This document shows, piece after piece, positions 26,790 through 37,045 of a stretch of DNA of 64,000 nt. The position numbers and the translations under genes are program-made. The stretch lies in contig NZ_RXNU01000005.1 in assembly GCF_003966225.1 (NCBI RefSeq), positions 310,001-374,000 on the forward strand. Reading direction: 5' to 3'. How positions within the stretch are numbered: position 1 is the first letter of the stretch; each line of letters begins with the position of its first letter. The DNA is from Shewanella canadensis (GTDB lineage Bacteria; Pseudomonadota; Gammaproteobacteria; Enterobacterales; Shewanellaceae). A model generated the notes under the pieces. The model made no database searches, was not told the origin of the DNA, and was given only the letters and a program-made list of their open reading frames with translations.

Positions 26790-28889
26790 ATGTACGCTAT
26801 AAAACCTGAAAACTCAGGAGAGGTCTCTATGCAGAGAACATTTTGGCGAACGAACGCCTTGATGTTACTTTCATTAATCTTACTCTATAACTTCAGGCAA
26901 CTGCTGCAATACTACTCCTCATTTTCTATTGCAACCGCAATGATACATGTCAACCAGACACATCTGCTTAGCCAAGGGTTACTGATTGATTTAGCACAAT
27001 TTGGCTTACTTATCCTGTTACTGCATCTGATCTGGTCCTTGATTATCACTCTATCTTGTCGACCATGGTTCTATTTGATTCGACACGAAGGGATAAGGAC
27101 ACAGATCTGGCTAATTATCAGTCTCTCCCACTTTACGCTGGTATTCGCCACAAATGCTTACCTGTTTCCGACTTCTCTGCTTGGTTTTTTAAGGGATACT
27201 CCTTTAGCTTCACCTTTAGGGTTAACTGTCCTGGGTGGCTTAATCACAACTCAATTTTTATGGAGCCTCTACCATTTAATAGGCAGAAACGCCACGCTTG
27301 GCCTTGTTATGGTGACTTTATCCATAAGTTATATCTCGACCTCAAAGGTTGATGAAACGTATGACCCAATCGATAAAACTAGTCCAAATGTGTTTATTAT
27401 CGGCATAGATGCATTGAGACCGGATCATTTGGGTTACCGCAACAGGGATAACCACTTCACGCCTAATATTGATAAATTTCTTTCCGAGGCGAGTATTTTT
27501 GATGAAACCTATACACCTCAAGCAAGAACCTATGTTGCGTGGATGAGCTTACTATCGGGGCAATACCCGATAAAAAATGGTGCAAGATTTAACCTCGCGC
27601 CACCCGAGCTGGTACAAACAGAGTTCCCCTTAATCAGAGAACTCAAACAACAAGGTTACATGACAACCTATGCAATGGATGAGAGGCGTTTTAATCAAAT
27701 AGATGAAGAGTATGGTTTCGATCAAGTTGTAGGACCTAAAATTGGGGCCGCCGATGCCATAATTACTAATATTGCAGATATCCCTTTAATAAACCTCTTT
27801 ATCAAGCTTCCCCTCTCGGAGATATTGTTCCCGTACCTTTATATGAACCGCGCCTACGGAAAGGCCTACGACCCAATATTATTTAACCAAACTGTGAGCA
27901 GTAGTTTATCTACTAATAAGCCAAATTTTTTAGCCGTTCACTTTTGTCAACTGCACTGGCCATATACCTCAAAAGACTTTATCGATATGGATAGCGCCAA
28001 ATGGAAAGGCAATTATAACCACTTTATGTACCAAGCCTTGCTATCTAAGGTAGATGAGCAATTTCATCATTTTATGGATGAACTCATGAATCGTGGTTTC
28101 TTAGAAAATGCCATTGTTTATCTGGTATCAGATCATGGTGAAGGCTTCATGTTAGAACAAGATACATTAGCCAACCACAATATAAATGATAGTAGTAATC
28201 TGAATGTCAATGCATGGGGTCACGGCACTAATATTCTCAGCCAGGAACAGTCAAACGTACTCATGGCATATAGAAAATTTCCCCAGGGGTCACCATCTAA
28301 GCCTCAAATGGTGTCCGGTATTTTTTCACTAATCGACATCGCCCCGAGTTTGTTTAGCGAACTTAATTTAAGTTTAGAACGTTCAGATAAAGCCTTTGAT
28401 GGAATTGTACTTCCAAAAGAGAGGAGATCAAAAATTACCGATATAACAGAAAGGGAGGTGTTCGTGGAATCATCTCGGCCTGTAAAATCAATCAACGCAA
28501 GTTTCATCGACGATAGAAAAGTCCTATCAGAAACCGCATCCAAATATGAAGTCAGAGAGAATGGGCGAATTGTCATGTTACCGCAACTTCACAATGAATT
28601 AATAGGTGAAAAGCAACGTTCTATCTATTATAAACACTGGCAACTTGCCATGTTACCGGATTATGAAGAGCTGATTCTGGTTGATACAAAAATGAAGACC
28701 TGGAGTTCAATAACTAACTATCAGGGTAGCGCTCCCTGGGTAAAAATGCTTACTCGTTTGTGTGAACACTACCGGGATGATCAGGGCTTTGACAAAACAG
28801 GACAATGCCAAAATGCGATAACAGAGTCACAATCGATGCAGGATAACAATATTACAAATTTGAACAGAGAAGTCCCGTCTCATCCATAG
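26790..28889 (+). CDS. Membrane-anchored sulfatase/phosphoethanolamine or LTA-synthase-like protein
   Basis: The 699-residue protein has about five TM helices in the first 190 residues, then an extracytoplasmic alkaline-phosphatase-superfamily domain. Metal-site features are FIIGIDALRPDHLGY (first Asp), a possible nucleophile region TPQARTYVAWMSLLSG and SDHGEGF. No sulfatase C/S-x-P-S-R motif is present, so a phosphotransferase like LTA synthase or an envelope modifier is likelier than a true sulfatase. AAGGGA precedes the ATG at 26790; a second ATG at 26829 also has GGAG, so the start is not certain. Confidence 0.82.
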   Translation: MYAIKPENSGEVSMQRTFWRTNALMLLSLILLYNFRQLLQYYSSFSIATAMIHVNQTHLLSQGLLIDLAQFGLLILLLHLIWSLIITLSCRPWFYLIRHEGIRTQIWLIISLSHFTLVFATNAYLFPTSLLGFLRDTPLASPLGLTVLGGLITTQFLWSLYHLIGRNATLGLVMVTLSISYISTSKVDETYDPIDKTSPNVFIIGIDALRPDHLGYRNRDNHFTPNIDKFLSEASIFDETYTPQARTYVAWMSLLSGQYPIKNGARFNLAPPELVQTEFPLIRELKQQGYMTTYAMDERRFNQIDEEYGFDQVVGPKIGAADAIITNIADIPLINLFIKLPLSEILFPYLYMNRAYGKAYDPILFNQTVSSSLSTNKPNFLAVHFCQLHWPYTSKDFIDMDSAKWKGNYNHFMYQALLSKVDEQFHHFMDELMNRGFLENAIVYLVSDHGEGFMLEQDTLANHNINDSSNLNVNAWGHGTNILSQEQSNVLMAYRKFPQGSPSKPQMVSGIFSLIDIAPSLFSELNLSLERSDKAFDGIVLPKERRSKITDITEREVFVESSRPVKSINASFIDDRKVLSETASKYEVRENGRIVMLPQLHNELIGEKQRSIYYKHWQLAMLPDYEELILVDTKMKTWSSITNYQGSAPWVKMLTRLCEHYRDDQGFDKTGQCQNAITESQSMQDNNITNLNREVPSHP

Positions 28890-29080
28890 AGATATTTCAA
28901 ATCAGGACAAAAGAGATAGCTTAACCATTCAAATAAAAAAAGTACACAGGGCAATTGTTGACTATCATGTTAGTAGTGAATAAAACATAAAATTGCTAAA
29001 GTCTTATATACTTGTTGACTTTTAACAATTGAAAAAGACCACGATATGGATTTTTGTGAGTATATTCAAAGGATTTCAGC

Positions 29081-30322
29081 ATGTCATTTTTTAGAAGCTC
29101 ATTATTTAAGATTGGCTTTCCCATTCTTTTAGCAATACTAGTTTACCTGCCAAATGAGCAGCTGTTTACGCTATTAGCTACCTATCAAGAGTTACTTAAC
29201 GCGCTACCCTATGTGCTCTTAACCTTGGTTTTGTTCTTAAGTCAGCCGTTTAATCAGGGAAGCACCGGTTTAGTCTCACTATTGATGCTACTTGGATACT
29301 ATGTGACTCAAAACTGGTTAAGTTTGCCAATAGCTAACGATACAGATCGAATTACCTTTGTGTTATTCGCAACGTTATTACCATTAAATATACTTCTCAT
29401 ACATCTCCTGCCCGAAAAAAGGATACTATCCAGATTTGGTGCAGCATATTGCGGATTTATACTGTTACAGTTTCTATGGGTTTACATTGCGTTGGGACAA
29501 CTTGCTTTGATGGACATAAGCTGGCTATGGCAATCATTCATAAAGCCTCTCCCAACAATTTCCCCCGCACCTTTAGTGGTTATTATATTGGCTTTCCTTT
29601 TAACGTTAATAAGTGCTTTGCTACTGCTATTTCGGGGGAACAATTATGAACAGTCGATATTTATAGCCCTGCTCTTCAGTAGTGTTTTAGTCCTATCATT
29701 TTACCAACCACTAATGCCAGAGCTCTGCTTCTCTTTAGCTGCTGCTGTCTTATTGATTACCATTATTGATTCTAGCCATGAACTTGCTTTTATCGATCAA
29801 TTGACAGAGCTTCCTGGACGACGAGCACTAGAGATTGAGATAACAAATTTGAGTGGTCTTTATACTATTGCCATGATAGATATAGATCATTTCAAACATT
29901 TCAATGACACCTATGGACACAGAACGGGAGATGAAGTCCTTCGATTAGTCGCGCAGTTAATGAGTAAGAATAAGGGGAAAGGAAAGTTATTCAGGTATGG
30001 AGGTGAGGAGTTTACGGTCTTATTTAAGGGGAAAAATGCTAACCAATGTATGCCTTACTTTAATAGCCTAAGAACCAGAGTGGCTGAGTATGACTTAAAG
30101 CTCAGAAACTATAAATCACGGCCAATCAGAGGTGGGGGTGTTGTTCTAAAAATGAAGCCCGAACAGGTCGAGGAAGAGTCCGTAAGCATCACAGTGAGTA
30201 TAGGTGTTGCCGATAGTCTTTCAGAGCTTTCACCGGAAAATGTAATACAAGCAGCCGATAAGGCATTATATCGCGCAAAAAACAGCGGTAGAAATAAAGT
30301 AACAAACTTGAGGTTTGCTTGA
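29081..30322 (+). CDS. Membrane diguanylate cyclase (GGDEF)
   Basis: The 413-residue protein has about seven TM helices over the first 230 residues and a C-terminal GGDEF domain. The active site reads RYGGEEF and the metal-site Asp is in AMIDIDHFKHFNDTYGH, so it should make c-di-GMP. The RxxD inhibitory site before the GGEEF is absent (KGKL instead), so product inhibition is not expected. It lies downstream of the sulfatase with a 190-bp gap. Confidence 0.9.
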   Translation: MSFFRSSLFKIGFPILLAILVYLPNEQLFTLLATYQELLNALPYVLLTLVLFLSQPFNQGSTGLVSLLMLLGYYVTQNWLSLPIANDTDRITFVLFATLLPLNILLIHLLPEKRILSRFGAAYCGFILLQFLWVYIALGQLALMDISWLWQSFIKPLPTISPAPLVVIILAFLLTLISALLLLFRGNNYEQSIFIALLFSSVLVLSFYQPLMPELCFSLAAAVLLITIIDSSHELAFIDQLTELPGRRALEIEITNLSGLYTIAMIDIDHFKHFNDTYGHRTGDEVLRLVAQLMSKNKGKGKLFRYGGEEFTVLFKGKNANQCMPYFNSLRTRVAEYDLKLRNYKSRPIRGGGVVLKMKPEQVEEESVSITVSIGVADSLSELSPENVIQAADKALYRAKNSGRNKVTNLRFA

Positions 30323-30451
30323 TTTTTTGATGTACTTGAGTAATAAAATCACTTATATACTCTAACATTTTCAGTAAATATAATGACACGCTCAAACTTG
30401 TGCTAATACGAAGTTTTATCTGGTGTAAAGGAAAATAATAACTCCATAGGA

Positions 30452-30500
30452 CTAGGAATGCTTGTTTAGAAACAAGCTTCCTAGTTAGCTAGAAATTTTT
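30452..30500 (+). terminator. Hairpin with T-tract between two convergent genes
   Basis: The long stem CTAGGAA..GCTTGTTT with AAACAAGC..TTCCTAG (30452-30484, one bulge) is followed 10 nt later by TTTTTT. It probably ends the diguanylate cyclase transcript. Confidence 0.6.
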
Positions 30501-30568
30501 TGGTGTCTATATTTCTAGCGAGCATTTAATCAACAACGCCGAACAGTACTATTAGCTTAGTTGCTATC

Positions 30569-31861
30569 TTAGCCGATATTGGTTGCAAACTCTTTAATTT
30601 CGATGGAGATAATGGTTGCTGCGGCTAATATTGCGTAGAAAACAGGTTGAGAATGATAAAAGGTCCCATCCACCAAACTATGTATAGCTAATCCAAGTAT
30701 AACCATAGTCGCTATTACACTTTCTTGTCTGTAATTATTATCTAAATCATAAACCTGTTTCTTACAAATCTTTAAAAATCCCACAAAAATATAAAGTAGT
30801 ATTATGCTCGCAATTATGCCATAAGTTACCAATATTTGTAAAATAGAGTTATGGGGTTGCAATCCAAAAATATGGTCTGGATGAAGTCGATAACCCTCAG
30901 GCCCATGACCAAGCCATGGTTTTTCTCCAATCGCCTCAAGAGTTTGCTGCCAAATTAAAACTCTGCTTGAAGATAATTTATTCACGTCTTCAATATTTTG
31001 CAGTACTTCTCCTTGATTAAAGAATCTCGCAGGGCCATTCCACTCAAAGCATGTTAGTGAATACGCTGTACTCACAGACAAAATTAGCAGTACTAGTAGT
31101 GGAACGACTCTCTTCAATCTAAGTTCTCCAGTTTGATACAAGTAAATGCAGTAGATAGTTATAACAGCTAGAATTGAAAGTAATGACCCTCTTCCACCTA
31201 GCCAAACCAATAACGAGCAATTTGAAACAATAAGACATGAAAATCCGAAAAGATTTAATACTTTTGATTTCTCACTCATGAACAACACAACCACAATTGA
31301 GATGCCCACCGTGCAAAGATATCCCAAATACCTAATATTCCTCGCAAAAGGAAATAAAGGGCTGCTATCATACAATTTCGAAGGAAATGCCCCCACCCCC
31401 ATAAGAAAAACAACCACAGAAATAAAAAGAATAGCAATAGGAATATAAATGAAAACTTCACTTTGAACTAAAGCAAACTCAACAAGAGTAGAAACCAACA
31501 CAGTAAAAAAAATAAAATGAATTATTTTAAAGATTACACTGACGCTAACGACAGTGGATTCAATTTCATTATCAGAGTTAAAATTTGTGAGGGTCGACAT
31601 TATTAAACATATAGCTAGAAAGAGGTATAGACGTGACGGGCTAAAAAAGTTTTGTAAGCATATCCTCTTTATTGAACTTATCCCATGGATAAAAAAATAC
31701 GCGCTGACAAAAAGTAGTTCTAACTTGGCAATAGTGAAAGAGGTAATGACAGGTGAACTTCCCCCAACTAACGTCACTGCGATAGTTATCCAGATAAGCA
31801 TCGTACAAAAGATGGCCTTTTTTTCAATTTTAAAAAATCTTGCCATACTGAATCCTTTCAT
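30569..31861 (-). CDS. O-antigen ligase/polymerase (Wzy/WaaL) family protein
   Basis: The 430-residue polytopic membrane protein has about 11 hydrophobic segments and the O-antigen ligase-family loop (WQQTLEAIGEKPWLGHGPEGYR, then GLQPHNSILQILVTYG) with the key His. It could ligate or polymerise a surface glycan; which one cannot be told. Two starts are credible, 31861 (GGGAG upstream) and 31846 (AAGGA upstream). The gene is strikingly AT-rich and has no neighbouring glycan genes, so horizontal acquisition is likely. Confidence 0.82.
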   Translation of the reverse strand: MKGFSMARFFKIEKKAIFCTMLIWITIAVTLVGGSSPVITSFTIAKLELLFVSAYFFIHGISSIKRICLQNFFSPSRLYLFLAICLIMSTLTNFNSDNEIESTVVSVSVIFKIIHFIFFTVLVSTLVEFALVQSEVFIYIPIAILFISVVVFLMGVGAFPSKLYDSSPLFPFARNIRYLGYLCTVGISIVVVLFMSEKSKVLNLFGFSCLIVSNCSLLVWLGGRGSLLSILAVITIYCIYLYQTGELRLKRVVPLLVLLILSVSTAYSLTCFEWNGPARFFNQGEVLQNIEDVNKLSSSRVLIWQQTLEAIGEKPWLGHGPEGYRLHPDHIFGLQPHNSILQILVTYGIIASIILLYIFVGFLKICKKQVYDLDNNYRQESVIATMVILGLAIHSLVDGTFYHSQPVFYAILAAATIISIEIKEFATNIG

Positions 31862-32100
31862 ACGCTTTACTCCCAATGAGATTGTTTTGAACTTGTCACA
31901 ATCATTTATCACCCCCTAAATAAAGCTGAACTACATTTCATTTATATCTGCTATATAAAAATAGGCCATTGAATGGTTTGTTTTTTTGTTTATAAGTAAA
32001 TAGTATAGAAGACATTCATTGACATTGACATTGACATTTTTGCGAACTCTCCTTAGCTCTATACTCGAAAAAGTTTCAATTCAAACAAATCGACTTCTAA

Positions 32101-32337
32101 GGTCAGCACAGATACTGGCTTGTGTATAAGCCGAGGCTAAGAAAAGTGGCCACTGCAATTTCATTGATTAGAAACTATTACTACAAAGGAAACAAGCCAA
32201 GTAATTGGTCTGAATGTCTCACCACGAATCACAAATTTTCAATAACTAAAAAACTAAGCGGTACCTCTTATGACATGAATTGGTATGACAAACGCGGTGT
32301 AGCAGCATCTCATACAATAAAACTCAATTATTTTTAG
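32101..32337 (+). pseudogene. Possible outer-membrane beta-barrel C-terminal remnant
   Basis: An open frame of 78 codons from the preceding stop at 32098 contains a GTG at 32122 but no good ribosome binding site. The end reads SYDMNWYDKRGVAASHTIKLNYF, alternating polar and hydrophobic with a terminal Phe, like the last strands of an outer-membrane barrel. I suspect a decayed 3' end of a barrel gene (inference, weak). Confidence 0.3.
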
Positions 32338-32517
32338 CTGATCCGCTAATTTAGTTTTATCGGGCCATGCTTACCTTCTATTCAGACAGCATCTGAGGCG
32401 ATATAATCCCTCTAAACTTCGAGGACAGATGCAGATACTATCTGGAGCCAAAAACAGATCACTCTCACCGCAAAAACACGTGGATTTCACCTAATCACTT
32501 CAGAAATTGAACATGCA

Positions 32518-32859
32518 GTGACCGATATTAGTCAATTACGCGTTGGGCTCGTACATATTCTACTTCAGCATACCTCGGCCGCACTGACCTTAAACGAGAA
32601 TGCCGATCCCAGTGTACGTGAAGATTTCGAGCGATTCTTCAATCGATTGGCGCCTGAAAATGAGCACTATTACACGCATACCTATGAAGGTCCCGATGAT
32701 ATGCCAGCCCATCTTAAATCATCACTCCTTGGCTGTGAGCTCACTCTACCCATCACAAAAGGCAGATTAAATCTTGGTATCTGGCAAGGGATTTATCTGT
32801 GCGAGCCAAGAGATCACGCGGGTGCACGCAGCCTCATTGTGACAATACAGGGAGAATGA
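32518..32859 (+). CDS. yjbQ: YjbQ/UPF0047 family protein, 5' end apparently frameshifted
   Basis: The UPF0047 core is complete (HTSAALTLNENADPSVREDF, YEGPDDMPAHLKSSLLG, WQGIYLCEPRDHAGAR). The family has been linked to thiamine-phosphate synthase side activity. The frame continues upstream with family-like residues (TIWSQKQITLTAKTRGFHLITSE begins at 32437) as far as the stop at 32413-32415, but contains no start codon. An ATG with GAGG upstream is at 32429 in another frame, two extra bases apart. So the annotated GTG start at 32518 gives 113 residues, about 30 too few for the family. Confidence 0.82.
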   Translation: MTDISQLRVGLVHILLQHTSAALTLNENADPSVREDFERFFNRLAPENEHYYTHTYEGPDDMPAHLKSSLLGCELTLPITKGRLNLGIWQGIYLCEPRDHAGARSLIVTIQGE

Positions 32860-33070
32860 ACTTAGAAGGAATTACCGATTAAGCATTTTCTAGTAGATTT
32901 TGCGTTATAGAACAAGAGCATATTCTTTTGAGAGAAATACTCTCTTAGTTCCCTTCCTTCTATCAAGTATTTCTTTACATCAATTTACTCTAAATAGGCA
33001 CTCTGCAGTGTTTGTTTTTTATCCAGCCAGGTTAGATAATTAAGTAACTCCTAAATTCTATGAGGCTTAC

Positions 33071-33757
33071 ATGAAGCTACCAGGCACAGAATCATCCGCA
33101 CTAAGCTACATAGATCGCTTTGAGAAGAAACGCGAGGAGGAAGCGGAAAAACTCAGCTCGGGCCTTAAGATTAACAGAGCTTCCGATGATCCCGCAGGCT
33201 TGCAGATAGCCAATCGATTAACTTCCAGTATTAACGCAGCGGACAGGCGTGCAACTAATGCCAGAGATCAACAGAGCATCTACAATACGCAGGCTGGTCA
33301 GCTCTCATCTATTACGGATAGCCTGCAGCGAGCCAATGAATTATCGATACAGGCCGGAAACCCACTCAATGATAACGCCGCAATTCAAGCTGAACTCGAT
33401 CAACTGACGGAGGAGATCAACGTTATTGCACAAAGCGCGCTGGGTCAGGCCAATTTTATTTCTGGCCTCGACGCCTCAGACCCTTCGGCTTCTCAGACAA
33501 TAGTATCGGACGCCAGTGCCACCATAGATCAAACTGCCAGCGATATTGGCGCTCAAAGCAATGGCTTAGATAGCCGCATCAATAACTATCAAGTGAGTAG
33601 CATCAATACATCTGAAGCCCGTTCCCGTATTCAAGATACCGATTATGCAGAAACCTCATCTGAACAAGTTAAAGCCGAAATTCAGCTAAGAATTGCCGTA
33701 CGAACAAAAAAAGATGAAGAGGAGCGCAAAGGTTTACTCTTCAACCAATTTGTCTGA
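33071..33757 (+). CDS. Orphan flagellin-like protein
   Basis: The 228-residue protein matches flagellin D1 segments: EKLSSGLKINRASDDPAGLQIANRL at the N-terminal side and a C-terminal part with SRIQDTDYAETSSEQVK. There is no D2/D3 domain. The D0 ends differ from true flagellins: the N-terminus has FEKKREEEAEK and the C-terminus ends RTKKDEEERKGLLFNQFV, where flagellins have hydrophobic heptads and usually end LLR. It is not near flagellar genes. Its stop lies 3 bp from that of the convergent SNF2 gene. Filament incorporation is doubtful; a moonlighting or regulatory role is possible. Confidence 0.8.
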   Translation: MKLPGTESSALSYIDRFEKKREEEAEKLSSGLKINRASDDPAGLQIANRLTSSINAADRRATNARDQQSIYNTQAGQLSSITDSLQRANELSIQAGNPLNDNAAIQAELDQLTEEINVIAQSALGQANFISGLDASDPSASQTIVSDASATIDQTASDIGAQSNGLDSRINNYQVSSINTSEARSRIQDTDYAETSSEQVKAEIQLRIAVRTKKDEEERKGLLFNQFV

Positions 33758-33760
33758 GAA

Positions 33761-36700
33761 TTATGATTCATCCATGGTGATTGGTTTAAGTAGTTCAAGC
33801 CAATCATCTCCACTCATATCAGTCACACTTGCGCTCTCTTGCTGATAGATACTCTGCGCCAGGCTCTGCTTAGACTCCTGTAACAACTGGATGCGCTCTT
33901 CCACCGTATCTTTACAGATCAACTTATAGACAAATACAGATTTATCTTGCCCTATACGATGCGCTCGATCACTCGCTTGCTGCTCTGCGGCTGGGTTCCA
34001 CCATGGATCCATATGAATAACGACATCGGCTGCGGTAAGGTTCAAACCCGCACCGCCGGCCTTTAAGCTGATTAAGAAAACGGGGACTTCATGTTGCTGA
34101 AAACGTTTGACTAAACTTGCACGATCGCGGCTCTTACCGGTCAATTCCACATAAGTGACGGCTAATTGTTCCAACAGTTCACCTATCAAGGTTAACATGC
34201 TGGTAAAGGATGAAAAAATAAGAATTCTGCGCCCTTCTGCAAGCATAGAGGGGAGTTTATCTGCCAACCAATTGAGTTTACCGGAGCTGGTGGCAAATTC
34301 GGTTAGCCCCTGTTCGACACTTCCCTGAGTAAACGAAACCGTGGCGTCACTATTGTCATTCTCATCATTCGATGCTGTAACGCCTTCAGTCTGGCTAATA
34401 TGACTATGACTGAGTTTTAATAGTTGAGGATGACAACATACCTGCCTGAGTTTCAGTAATGCATTACTTATCGCCAGACGGTTTCGCTTAATGCCGGAAA
34501 GCATCACCGCTTTCTGCACCTCTTCGGACATAGTCAAACGAATGGTTTCGTAAAGATCGCCCTGCTCCTGAGTTAAACTAATATACTCATTAATTATCGT
34601 TTTTTCAGGCAGTTCGGTCGCTACATCCGACTTCATTCGGCGTAGCATAAAAGGACTGATCCTCTTAACTAAAGCTAGACGCCTTTCATCATCTTGCTCT
34701 TTTTCTATGGGGAATTGATACAAACGCTGAAACTGCGCATAGGTTCCCAAAAAACCTGGCATCAAAAAATTGAACAACGACCACAATTCTCCTAAATGAT
34801 TTTCCAGTGGCGTTCCCGTTAAGCACAGTTTGTGCGTGGACGATAAACTCGCCACCACCTTTGCAATACGACTACGGACATTCTTAATCGTTTGTGCTTC
34901 ATCCAAAACAATCAGATGAAAGTGTTTATCGGCCCAAAATTGTGAGTCCTGCTGTAGGGTCCCGTAACTTGTTATTAATAGGTCGGTCGCTTCAATTTGT
35001 GACGCTAACTTGTGACGTCGGGGACCAGACCACAAGAGTGCATTAAGTGCCGGAGTAAATGTCTGCGCCTCATGCAACCAGTTTGCTAATAAACTCGTCG
35101 GAGCCACCACTAAACAAGGCTTAGTTAATCGTCCGGACTCTTTATCGAATAAAATACTCGCCAGCGTCTGAATGGTCTTTCCAAGTCCCATATCATCGGC
35201 CAGGATCCCGGCGAATGACTGATTTTGCAGAAATTGTAACCAATTCAAGCCTTGCTGTTGATACTCTCTCAATTTAGCATTTAACCCATCGGGTTGAGGC
35301 ACAAAAAAATCACTGTGCGCCTGACTATCTAAAAATGAGTAAAGCTGCTGCGCTTTATTGTTTAACCAAGTGGTTCCCTGCCAATGCCACTGTTTCTGTT
35401 GGCCCTTTAATTGTGAAGATAGCTCTGCAAGCCTTGTCACCTGATGCATGGGAAGTGTTAGCGTTTCGGTATCTGACAGTGGCCTTGCTTCATATAATTC
35501 AACCAGTACGGCTAATATCTGCTTGACTCTATCCACAGGTAAAGAGAGTCGCTCACCACTATCAAGCTCCATCAAAATAGTATCTTTATCTTCAATATTG
35601 TCGACGAGTCCCAAGCGAATCGCTTTGACAAGATAAGGCAACAGATTGATTTTCTGTCCATTGACTTCGACGCCTATCTCTAGATCAAACCAATTTTTAC
35701 TACCAGGATCCTGAGCAACGTCACCATACCAACGTTGAGCTTTGACAATACTGAATCGATTCTTCATATCAAATTCAATGCACCACCCCGCCAACGATAA
35801 CCGATACAGGGCTATCATCTGCTCACTCAATACACTGGGTAACAGACGACTGCCAAGGGGAAAACTTTGCCACACGGGAGATTCAAACATTGAGGTTAAT
35901 AATGGCAGGTCTGACAGTTGGATATTCCATTCTGCGGCTAAATTTAAACAGTGAGGTACTTCTTGAGCGTAATCAAAAACCTCACTCAATGAGTAAACGA
36001 CCTCACCATTGAATAGCGAGAAGTTAGCAAGGTCCAGTGACAACGCATGCATATCATCCCAAGGGAATTCCACATGATGCCGGGTAACTCTCAACTGTGG
36101 TTGCCAATCAAACTCGGCATCGAGGTTAATATCCGGCATCGAAAAAGGGGCGGAGGTGAGGATCAGGCTCATGCTTGCAAGATCAAGATAGCTATCGACA
36201 TCGATCTCAATAAATGGTGCCGGATCCACAAAATCTTGGTGATAGTGCTGCTCAATTTTTAATGCAGGGTTTGAACAGGTTTCCCAAAAACACCGTTGAG
36301 TCGAAACCAGATGCCGAATAAAGTCGAGCCCGGTCAGTGCACTCAGGTTTACTGAAACGGCCTCCCGTTGTTTTACTTTGTCCTTTTCACTGCATTGCTC
36401 AATCAAGATAGAGAGCTTATCCAGTAAGTATCTGTCTGCCTGAGTGACAAACTTAGGCAATACACTTTTCATGAACACGTCTAATCCCAGATCATTCTTA
36501 ATCGAATAGATGCCGGTTTTACTCAGGTAACCTTTATGTACAGATAGATGTAATCCATCTTGGTTTTCAGACAAGAGATAGATGATCCGGTGACGAGCCA
36601 TATTGGGATAGGGATCGAAGCGTTGGTTTAGCTCAGTCCTGAGCAACCTTTTTGCCGTATCGGGTCTTTTTTTATCACTGGCGTAAGGAGTTATCGGGTG

Positions 36701-37045
36701 TTGTTTCGCGATATGCTCGATTGCAATGGCGGCCAGATGTTTACAAGCCTTATCCTCTTCATTTTGACAAGTACAGTGAGAGAGGCTCGATTTGACAACC
36801 GGTCCGGCAGACCAATCGAGCGTTGCATAGATAGAGCTAATGCTCCTAGCCGAACTCTTACTCAATGCTTTTTTACTACTGCTTTGAGTATTGTTTTGAG
36901 AATTGACTGCATTCAGGTCATCGGACTTAAACTCGGCACTAATAATCAAACCTGAGTGTTCGCTCTTAACTAACGTTCCTGCTAATAGCAGCTGCATACC
37001 ATGAAATATTGCAGACTGACTAAAATACGCTTCTAGCTGTACCAA
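33761..37045 (-). CDS. SWIM zinc-finger SNF2/RapA-type helicase
   Basis: The 1094-residue protein has an SWIM zinc motif (CTCQNEEDKACKHLAAIAIEH, about residue 88-108) and a bacterial SNF2 extension region. The SNF2 ATPase has Walker A LADDMGLGKTIQTLA, DEAQ box and motif III TGTPLENHLGELWSLF. The helicase C domain ends with AGGAGLNLTAADVVIHMDPWWNP and SDRAHRIGQ. It is full length. It probably remodels DNA-protein or polymerase complexes, but its target is unknown. Confidence 0.9.
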   Translation of the reverse strand: MVQLEAYFSQSAIFHGMQLLLAGTLVKSEHSGLIISAEFKSDDLNAVNSQNNTQSSSKKALSKSSARSISSIYATLDWSAGPVVKSSLSHCTCQNEEDKACKHLAAIAIEHIAKQHPITPYASDKKRPDTAKRLLRTELNQRFDPYPNMARHRIIYLLSENQDGLHLSVHKGYLSKTGIYSIKNDLGLDVFMKSVLPKFVTQADRYLLDKLSILIEQCSEKDKVKQREAVSVNLSALTGLDFIRHLVSTQRCFWETCSNPALKIEQHYHQDFVDPAPFIEIDVDSYLDLASMSLILTSAPFSMPDINLDAEFDWQPQLRVTRHHVEFPWDDMHALSLDLANFSLFNGEVVYSLSEVFDYAQEVPHCLNLAAEWNIQLSDLPLLTSMFESPVWQSFPLGSRLLPSVLSEQMIALYRLSLAGWCIEFDMKNRFSIVKAQRWYGDVAQDPGSKNWFDLEIGVEVNGQKINLLPYLVKAIRLGLVDNIEDKDTILMELDSGERLSLPVDRVKQILAVLVELYEARPLSDTETLTLPMHQVTRLAELSSQLKGQQKQWHWQGTTWLNNKAQQLYSFLDSQAHSDFFVPQPDGLNAKLREYQQQGLNWLQFLQNQSFAGILADDMGLGKTIQTLASILFDKESGRLTKPCLVVAPTSLLANWLHEAQTFTPALNALLWSGPRRHKLASQIEATDLLITSYGTLQQDSQFWADKHFHLIVLDEAQTIKNVRSRIAKVVASLSSTHKLCLTGTPLENHLGELWSLFNFLMPGFLGTYAQFQRLYQFPIEKEQDDERRLALVKRISPFMLRRMKSDVATELPEKTIINEYISLTQEQGDLYETIRLTMSEEVQKAVMLSGIKRNRLAISNALLKLRQVCCHPQLLKLSHSHISQTEGVTASNDENDNSDATVSFTQGSVEQGLTEFATSSGKLNWLADKLPSMLAEGRRILIFSSFTSMLTLIGELLEQLAVTYVELTGKSRDRASLVKRFQQHEVPVFLISLKAGGAGLNLTAADVVIHMDPWWNPAAEQQASDRAHRIGQDKSVFVYKLICKDTVEERIQLLQESKQSLAQSIYQQESASVTDMSGDDWLELLKPITMDES

